Positions 59,037-64,000 of a DNA stretch of 64,000 nt are shown in pieces. The notes under the pieces are model-generated. The model made no database searches, was not told the origin of the DNA, and saw only the letters and a list, made by a program, of their open reading frames with translations. The position numbers and the translations under genes were made by a program. Position 1 is the first letter of the stretch. Every line of letters begins with the position of its first letter. Source of the DNA: an uncultured Colwellia sp. (lineage in GTDB: Bacteria; Pseudomonadota; Gammaproteobacteria; Enterobacterales; Alteromonadaceae); assembly GCA_913049915.1 (NCBI GenBank), contig CAJWZC010000001.1, positions 55,271 to 119,270 of the forward strand, read 5' to 3'.

Positions 59037-59579
59037 TTGAGCTTGGTGAAAAATTTTATAATGATGTCTCTGTATAATCAACGGATTAATGTGCAATTAA
59101 TGGAAAGTTGTCTAAAACTTCCAAATCATATACTTAAGAAAGAAACACATTCATTTTTTCCTAATATCATTAGTTATTGGAACCACTTACTTTTCGGTGA
59201 TTTAATTTTAGTAGGACGATTAGCGTTAAATGAAATAGCTAATCTTTCACCACAAGATTTATTAGTATTCCCCACACCACAAGCACCTAAAGATATTTAC
59301 TTTAGTACGTTGTTAGATATAGCAGTAATAAGAGCACAGCTTGATAAGTTAATAATACAATATTGTTCAAATTTAACTGAAGCTGATTGTGATAAATTTA
59401 TTACTTATACAACAACCGAAGGTATTGAGATAACTAGGGCTGTTGCTGATGTAACCCAGCATATTTTCAATCATCAGGCTCATCATCGAGGACAATTGAC
59501 CTGCGTATTAAGTCAGTTTGGTGTAGATTATGCTTGTATGGATTTACCTGTAATTGTTGCAGAAGGTAGTCGAAAATAA
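59037..59579 (+). CDS. DinB-family protein
   Basis: A 180-aa four-helix-bundle protein of the DinB/YfiT-like group (PF05163 type). Metal-binding histidines are visible in ISYWNHLLFGDLIL and QHIFNHQAHHRGQLTCVLSQFG. Such enzymes are often thiol-dependent transferases, but the substrate is unknown. TTG is taken as start because GAAGGAG is well placed; an ATG at 59061 or 59064 would shorten it by eight or nine residues without affecting the fold. Confidence 0.85.
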   Translation: MSLVKNFIMMSLYNQRINVQLMESCLKLPNHILKKETHSFFPNIISYWNHLLFGDLILVGRLALNEIANLSPQDLLVFPTPQAPKDIYFSTLLDIAVIRAQLDKLIIQYCSNLTEADCDKFITYTTTEGIEITRAVADVTQHIFNHQAHHRGQLTCVLSQFGVDYACMDLPVIVAEGSRK

Positions 59580-59613
59580 TCGAGTAACAGAGCGTTTTTT
59601 AATAGGAATGAAT

Positions 59614-59985
59614 ATGAATAAAGTGAGAGGGTTTGCTGTTTCAATTTTAATAGTTATTATTGCTTTTTTAGTTTCTGCTATAACGGCGGGGATACTTGCT
59701 GATTTGGCGGGTGTTTGGAAAAAACCATTTATTGGTTCAAGTGCTGCCTTTTTCGTAGTGCTCACTGGATATGTAACGGCACCAACCCATAAACAAATAG
59801 CCTCAATCATTTGGTTAATTGTAGGCGCTGTTTCTGCTTGGATTTTAGCTGGTAATTCATACTACCCAGAAGATTATGCACAGGCGTATCAACCGACTTT
59901 GATACCTATGTTAGCAACTTATCTGAGTGGCCTGATTGCATTATTGATATGCATGATATGGCATAAAAAATATAACAAAAAATAA
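59614..59985 (+). CDS. Small inner-membrane protein
   Basis: About 123 aa with four probable spans: GFAVSILIVIIAFLVSAITAGIL, FIGSSAAFFVVLTGYVT, IASIIWLIVGAVSAWILAG and MLATYLSGLIALLICMIWH. Charged residues cluster at the cytoplasmic C terminus (HKKYNKK). I recognise no family. The ORF track starts in the preceding gene; ATG 59614 is chosen because AGGA lies eight bases upstream. It is 34 bp downstream of the DinB gene and may be co-transcribed. Confidence 0.75.
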   Translation: MNKVRGFAVSILIVIIAFLVSAITAGILADLAGVWKKPFIGSSAAFFVVLTGYVTAPTHKQIASIIWLIVGAVSAWILAGNSYYPEDYAQAYQPTLIPMLATYLSGLIALLICMIWHKKYNKK

Positions 59986-59991
59986 ACGTTG

Positions 59992-60333
59992 TTACTTAGC
60001 ATTAACTACCTGCACTTTAAGCTTATGACCCTTGACGGGTATTAACTGTAAATCGGTTAGTAAATTTTTACTGTCGTAGTGTAAATGAAAATAAGTTTGT
60101 CAGAATCTTTGAGCTTGATTCGGTTGTAAATACTTTATGCTTAAAGAGCTTTAGCTTAAAACTTGGGTGACTTTACTATTTCGTTTATAAAGCGATTTAA
60201 TAACTAATTCCAGATCTCCGAAGGCTATTTTTAATGAGGTATTGTGACTAAATATGTCTTGGTATTTTTGTAAGGCTGAGGGCGATGAATTAGCTAAGCA
60301 CCATCGCTTAGTGGGCTTTGCTGTAATATATTA
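59992..60333 (-). pseudogene. Unrecognised gene remnant with two in-frame stops
   Basis: One minus-strand frame of 114 codons reads protein-like text throughout: ITAKPTKRWCLANSSPSALQ, DIFSHNTSLKIAFGDLELVI, a TAA, LSIKYLQPNQAQRF, a TGA, then TYFHLHYDSKNLLTDLQLIP and GHKLKVQVVNAK to TAA. The two stops are simple changes (TGA in place of TGG is likely before QTYF). I do not recognise the family. It fills most of the 630-bp gap before the SUKH gene; 60334-60614 has no further gene. Confidence 0.5.
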
Positions 60334-60614
60334 TTTCTTCTCGCTGCCTATTGAACACCTTCGTTCAGATATTTTGCTGACCATTTTGGTTGTTTTGTAA
60401 TAAGTGGCGTTGTTTTATAGTTGTTTCGCGAGGCAAGTATTTGTCATGGTTATTCTTTTTCGGTATTGCGAGTACAAGCTTATTTCGCGTAATATACGGT
60501 TAGCAAAAAATTCAAAGGGAAAAAGTACTATTGACCATACTTTTATCTATCATCAATTTTAGTAAACATTATCTTGCCCTTAACCTGGGTTTTATCTTTT
60601 TGGAGTATTTTTAA

Positions 60615-61073
60615 GTGAAGAGTATTGATCTATTTGTACAAAACTGGGGGACTAAAAATGCAATGGCCCCGATAGATAGTGACGATATTGTAGAACTTGA
60701 AACAAAATTTAATGCTTTTTTACCAGAGTCATATAAATATTTACTCTCTACCTATGGCTTGGTTCATACGCCAAATGTCTTAACTAAAATCTGTGACTTA
60801 AATGTCCCTATTTCTGAGGTACAAGACTTTCTAAGCTTAGACGATGTATTTTCACTATCAAAGTTATATGAAATGAGTGGTATGCCTAAAGGGCACGTTT
60901 TATTTGCCTCAGATTGTAAAGGTAACATGTTTTGTTTCAAGCTTGCTGATTGTGAAGATAAGCAAGTAGATGCGTCGGTATGGTTTTATAATCACGGCTT
61001 ATGCACGGTTGATAAAGTCTCTGATTCCTTTAGCGAATGGCTAGAGCAGTTTAATAAACTTGAAGAAAGCTAG
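60615..61073 (+). CDS. SMI1/KNR4 (SUKH) domain protein
   Basis: A 152-aa SUKH-fold protein. The pattern IDSDDIVELETKFNAFLPESYKYLLSTYGLVH, followed by VLFASDCKGNMFCFKLADCED and a C-terminal SDSFSEWLEQFN, is typical of the superfamily. SUKH proteins are frequently immunity proteins against contact-dependent or polymorphic toxins, but also occur as stand-alone proteins. No toxin gene is in the window. The start is GTG with GGAG about 11 bases upstream. Confidence 0.85.
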   Translation: MKSIDLFVQNWGTKNAMAPIDSDDIVELETKFNAFLPESYKYLLSTYGLVHTPNVLTKICDLNVPISEVQDFLSLDDVFSLSKLYEMSGMPKGHVLFASDCKGNMFCFKLADCEDKQVDASVWFYNHGLCTVDKVSDSFSEWLEQFNKLEES

Positions 61074-61083
61074 AGGTTTGAAA

Positions 61084-61416
61084 GTGAAAAATTCAACTAT
61101 TGAAGCTGAAATAAGGTTCCGATTCCTTAGTTTAGATAAATTTCAGGCCTATTCGTTAGTACGAGAGATTTTAGGTGCTACCCATAAAGAAGACGAAGCA
61201 AGTAATCGTTATGTGGCTTATGTACCGTTAACAAAACATAACTTTGAAGACATCAATGATTATTTCGTACGTCAAAGAGTTGAGGTTGAAGCCTGTGATA
61301 TTTTTGTTTCAGTAAACGCTGATGCCAAAGGGGCTAATGTAAATGTTCCTACTATCGTAAATCGTATGCTCAAGTATATTGATTGTAAGTTAACTTTTTC
61401 TTTTACTGTTGGGTGA
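61084..61416 (+). CDS. Unknown 110-aa protein following the SUKH gene
   Basis: A soluble protein starting (V)KNSTIEAEIRFRFLSLDKFQ, with alternating strands and helices and no recognised family. It begins 10 bp after the SUKH stop. GTG 61084 is chosen over the TTG inside the SUKH gene because AGAGG precedes it at the correct distance. The close spacing indicates one transcript with the SUKH gene, so the two may act together. Confidence 0.6.
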   Translation: MKNSTIEAEIRFRFLSLDKFQAYSLVREILGATHKEDEASNRYVAYVPLTKHNFEDINDYFVRQRVEVEACDIFVSVNADAKGANVNVPTIVNRMLKYIDCKLTFSFTVG

Positions 61417-61514
61417 AAGTGTTAATAATTTAATATACTAATAGTGCTCGTTGAACTCGAGAAAAGAGCCTATATAGAGTATGCTAGCGGCCATTAAATT
61501 TTTTGTTGTTATTT

Positions 61515-61805
61515 ATGTCTATTAAAGTAAAAAACTTACCTGTTAACGAAATCACTTGTTCAAATTGTGAAGCCTGTTGTTGTAGTTTAGAAGTTATGCT
61601 TCTAACCGATACAGGCGTCCCTGATAGGCATGTTTATGTTGATAAACACGGTAAAGAAACTATGTTGCGCTTTGATGATGGTTGGTGTTCAGCATTAGAT
61701 CGAGATACCTTAATGTGCTCTATTTATGAGAACAGACCTTGGGTTTGTCGAATCTTTGAGATGGGTTCTAATGAATGCATAGAAGAACGTGTAGAAAAGA
61801 TGTAA
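61515..61805 (+). CDS. YkgJ-family cysteine-cluster protein (short)
   Basis: A 96-aa protein with the cluster NEITCSNCEACCC near the N terminus and further cysteines in DGWCSALDRDTLMCSIYENRPWVCRIFEMG. The order C-x2-C-x2-CCC...C...C...C matches the YkgJ/UPF0153 metal-cluster family. It is shorter than copy 1 at 8.8 kb. ATG 61515 is preferred over 61503; both ribosome sites are poor. Confidence 0.8.
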   Translation: MSIKVKNLPVNEITCSNCEACCCSLEVMLLTDTGVPDRHVYVDKHGKETMLRFDDGWCSALDRDTLMCSIYENRPWVCRIFEMGSNECIEERVEKM

Positions 61806-62018
61806 TGTCTTCTTCAATGTCAGTTTATATTTTGTAAATTTCATTATTAAAATCAGGACTGTTCATATTGCTTTCCTGAATCACAACATTTTTATATTAA
61901 TAAACGTCTAACTGAGTAATCCTATTCTATTTACTCAGTTTTTTTCACTGTATAATATCCTTCAAACAGGATGCATTTTTTGCATCATCAGCTAATCCTA
62001 TAAGAGCCAAGTAACTTC

Positions 62019-62333
62019 ATGAATCCATATACAGATATTGCCGATTTAATTGTAACACTAGAATCAGAAATTAAAACACTTACCGAGACAATTCATACCT
62101 TGAAGCAAGAGCCTCAGGGATTTAATGAACAAATAATTTTTAAATATATTGATACCGCTAGTACAGGTAAAACGAAAGATTATGTTAGGTCATTGGGCAT
62201 AAAATCTGAGCGTGGTTCACTATTTTCGTCAGGCGATGTTAGTAAGTTAATCAAAAGTGGTGCTGAAGATATTTCTCCTGAGTTACTTGCTATAGCACGT
62301 GATGTAGTTAGTATGAAAAAGAAAAAACGCTAA
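62019..62333 (+). CDS. Unknown 104-aa helical protein
   Basis: Starts MNPYTDIADLIVTLESEIKT, with an N-terminal coiled-coil-like helix (IVTLESEIKTLTETIHTLKQE) and a C-terminal basic tail SMKKKKR. The middle (GKTKDYVRSLGIKSERGSLFSSGDVSKLIKSG) resembles a small DNA- or RNA-binding helical domain, but no family is recognised. It lies 64 bp before the peptidase gene on the same strand. Confidence 0.65.
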   Translation: MNPYTDIADLIVTLESEIKTLTETIHTLKQEPQGFNEQIIFKYIDTASTGKTKDYVRSLGIKSERGSLFSSGDVSKLIKSGAEDISPELLAIARDVVSMKKKKR

Positions 62334-62397
62334 ATACAGTTAACCTGTAAATACACTAGATGACACCATTAACTTAACTATCGGTAGGCTTTGCTCT

Positions 62398-63807
62398 ATG
62401 AATAAACGTATTACTTCTGTGATCTCAGGACTGCTTTTTGCTGCACTAAGCGTGAATTTTTCACTTGCACAAGCGAAATCAGATAACTTTTCAACGCAAC
62501 AATTAACACAAATTGCAGATATTAAACAACAGGCACTTGAAAGCGACTTAGCTTGGGATCTTGTTGAGTCGTTAACAACCGAAGTAGGACCGAGAATGCC
62601 AGGTACCCCTGGAGACAAAGCGGGGGTTTTATGGGCAGTAGCTAAGTTTAAAGCGATGGGATTTGACAAAGTATGGACAGAGCCAGCTACGTTTCCAAAA
62701 TGGATCCGCTATTCTGAGTCTGCCGCTATTATTAGCCCAGCACCACAAAAGCTACATATTACAGCATTAGGTAATAGTATAAGTACTCCTAAAGAGGGGA
62801 TACAAGCACAAGTCATTGAATTTAAAGACTTAGCTGAATTAGAAAAATCACCTGAAAACTCCGCTAAAGGAAAAATAGTTTTTATAAATTATCGTATGGA
62901 CCGAGATCGCGATGGTAATGGTTACGGACCTGCTGTTCAGGCCCGTAGACGTGGCGCTGTTGTCGCAGCACAAAAAGGTGCGGTAGGTTATGTTATGCGT
63001 TCAGTAAGTACTGCTTATCATCGTTTTGCACATACTGGAGGCAGTCACTATAAAGAAGGTGTGACTAAAATAGTTTCTTCTGCTATTTCTAATGCGGATG
63101 CAGATCAATTACACCGTTTAGTTGCTCTTACAAAACCCGTAACTATTAATATTAACGTGCAAGCAAAATCAATGGGCGAGGGGACTTCTTACAATGTTAT
63201 TGCTGAATATACAGGTAGTGAATTTCCAGAGCAGCACGTACTTATTGGTGGACATTTGGATTCATGGGATTTAGGTACGGGTGCGCTAGATGATGGTGCA
63301 GGTGTCGCTCTAACTATGGCAGCGGCCAAACTAGCTACTACTTATGGTAAACCTAAACGTAGCATTCGCGTAGTATTATTTGCTGCAGAAGAGTTTGGTT
63401 TATGGGGTGCTAAAGCCTATGTTAAAGCCCACCAAAATAGCTTGTCAAATATTGTTGCTGCCGCCGAATCTGATTTTGGCGCAGACAAAGTTTGGGCATT
63501 TGATGCTAACGTTCATGCTAGTGCATTACCTTTGGTGAGTGAAATTGCAGTAATGATGAAATCATTAGGTATAGAATATATTAATAAAAACTCAGCCCGT
63601 GGTGGCCCAGATCTAATCCCATTTCGTCCGTTTAATATTCCGGCGTTTGCTTTATCGCAAGATGGTACTGACTACTTTGATTACCATCACACAGCTGATG
63701 ATACGTTAGACAAAATAGACCCTGAAAAATTACGCCAAAATGTTTCAGCCTATGCGGTATTTACTTTCATGGCAGCTAACGCTAACACACGTATACTTGG
63801 TAAATAG
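62398..63807 (+). CDS. Secreted M28-family metallopeptidase (carboxypeptidase Q-like)
   Basis: A 469-aa exported zinc peptidase. The signal peptide is MNKRITSVISGLLFAALSVNFSLAQA. A propeptide and PA-like insert follow (VIEFKDLAELEKS...IVFINYRMDRDRDG). The catalytic domain has GGHLDSWDLGTGALDDGAGVAL (first zinc ligands and the bridging Asp), LFAAEEFGLWGAKAY (catalytic Glu) and YFDYHHTADDTLDKID (final His). This matches plasma glutamate carboxypeptidase-like enzymes that release N-terminal residues from dipeptides. It is likely periplasmic or extracellular. Confidence 0.93.
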   Translation: MNKRITSVISGLLFAALSVNFSLAQAKSDNFSTQQLTQIADIKQQALESDLAWDLVESLTTEVGPRMPGTPGDKAGVLWAVAKFKAMGFDKVWTEPATFPKWIRYSESAAIISPAPQKLHITALGNSISTPKEGIQAQVIEFKDLAELEKSPENSAKGKIVFINYRMDRDRDGNGYGPAVQARRRGAVVAAQKGAVGYVMRSVSTAYHRFAHTGGSHYKEGVTKIVSSAISNADADQLHRLVALTKPVTININVQAKSMGEGTSYNVIAEYTGSEFPEQHVLIGGHLDSWDLGTGALDDGAGVALTMAAAKLATTYGKPKRSIRVVLFAAEEFGLWGAKAYVKAHQNSLSNIVAAAESDFGADKVWAFDANVHASALPLVSEIAVMMKSLGIEYINKNSARGGPDLIPFRPFNIPAFALSQDGTDYFDYHHTADDTLDKIDPEKLRQNVSAYAVFTFMAANANTRILGK

Positions 63808-63862
63808 ATAGTTTATAATTTTGATGATTATTGACGAGTTTGAAGGTAACATTGAAGATAAT

Positions 63863-63893
63863 AAAGCACTGAGTATTACTTAGTGCTTTTTTA
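63863..63893 (+). terminator. Rho-independent terminator after the M28 peptidase
   Basis: AAAGCACT and AGTGCTTTTTT form an 8-bp stem with an 11-nt loop and a T-run, about 55 bp after the stop codon. Nothing further is recognisable to the window end. Confidence 0.85.
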
Positions 63894-64000
63894 TTGGTCT
63901 TGAAAAAGATTATATAATCATATAGATAAATGTTTTAGTTTGAAGTGTAATGGTTTAATGAAACTGGAAGGATTTATAGCTTAAAATAAGTAAAATCTTA

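Noticed and set aside
60254-60400. Plus-strand 48-aa ORF MSWYFCKAEGDEL... in the gap before the SUKH gene
   Set aside because: The opposite strand carries a longer, better protein-like frame ending exactly at 59992; the plus ORF is its shadow.

Overview
The window looks like chromosomal DNA from a cold-adapted marine gammaproteobacterium of the Colwellia/Alteromonadales type. The evidence is an AT-rich sequence, a PfaC-PfaD polyunsaturated fatty acid (PUFA) synthase pair, YggL and DUF6435 proteins, oligopeptidase B, GltBD and other gammaproteobacterial families. The genus is an inference from gene content and was not checked by a search.

Layout. (1) 0-8.4 kb: the 3' end of a pfa operon. It holds pfaC (KS-CLF-DH-DH) and pfaD (enoyl reductase), separated by REP-like repeats and followed by a small unknown gene. 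pfaA and pfaB would lie to the left of the window. (2) 8.4-17 kb: a heavily decayed accessory stretch. Small unrelated minus-strand genes (119-aa unknown, PhzF, PaaI-type thioesterase, small membrane protein, DUF2726/zinc-ribbon protein, alpha/beta hydrolase, small lipoprotein) alternate with about 95-105 bp repeats. Those repeats align to one another and have the architecture of integron attC sites. No integrase is visible. Several cassette genes carry nonsense or frameshift mutations, and an internally deleted IS110-family element sits directly after one attC half-site. I read this as a relic integron cassette array lacking an integrase. (3) 17.3-34.2 kb: ordinary chromosomal genes. These are a B12-binding radical SAM protein, a phosphodiesterase pseudogene, oligopeptidase B, HD and HD-GYP proteins, a TetR regulator divergent from a FadH-like dienoyl-CoA reductase, a crotonase, a GST, a MoxR ATPase/VWA pair, a DUF3750 lipoprotein, an Mpo1/DUF962 protein, a MITE-like repeat, DUF6435 and YggL. 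(4) 35.1-41.3 kb: gltB-gltD with a clear terminator.

(5) 41.8-55 kb: two divergent response regulators, then an exopolysaccharide (EPS)-type cluster transcribed on the minus strand. The regulators are a degenerate HD-GYP response regulator and an NtrC-type sigma-54 activator. The cluster runs GT4 - Wzx-like flippase - Wzy/WaaL-like ligase/polymerase - GT - GT - glmS - hexapeptide acetyltransferase - GT. Sequences matching the -24/-12 sigma-54 promoter pattern precede both the first cluster gene and glmS, which fits the activator encoded at the far end. No wza/wzc-type export genes are in the window. (6) 55-64 kb: a low-density region with several pseudogenes (EEP nuclease, P-loop kinase, membrane protein remnant, an unrecognised gene), a second YggL, an isolated plus-strand attC-like site at 58.1 kb, a DinB-fold protein, a SUKH (SMI1/KNR4) protein, two further small unknown proteins, a YkgJ-type cysteine-cluster protein and a secreted M28 peptidase at the right edge.

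Functionally the window combines membrane-lipid (PUFA) synthesis, ammonia assimilation and regulated surface polysaccharide production with a decaying pool of accessory genes. The least ordinary observations are the decaying cassette array and the sigma-54-type control of the polysaccharide cluster.
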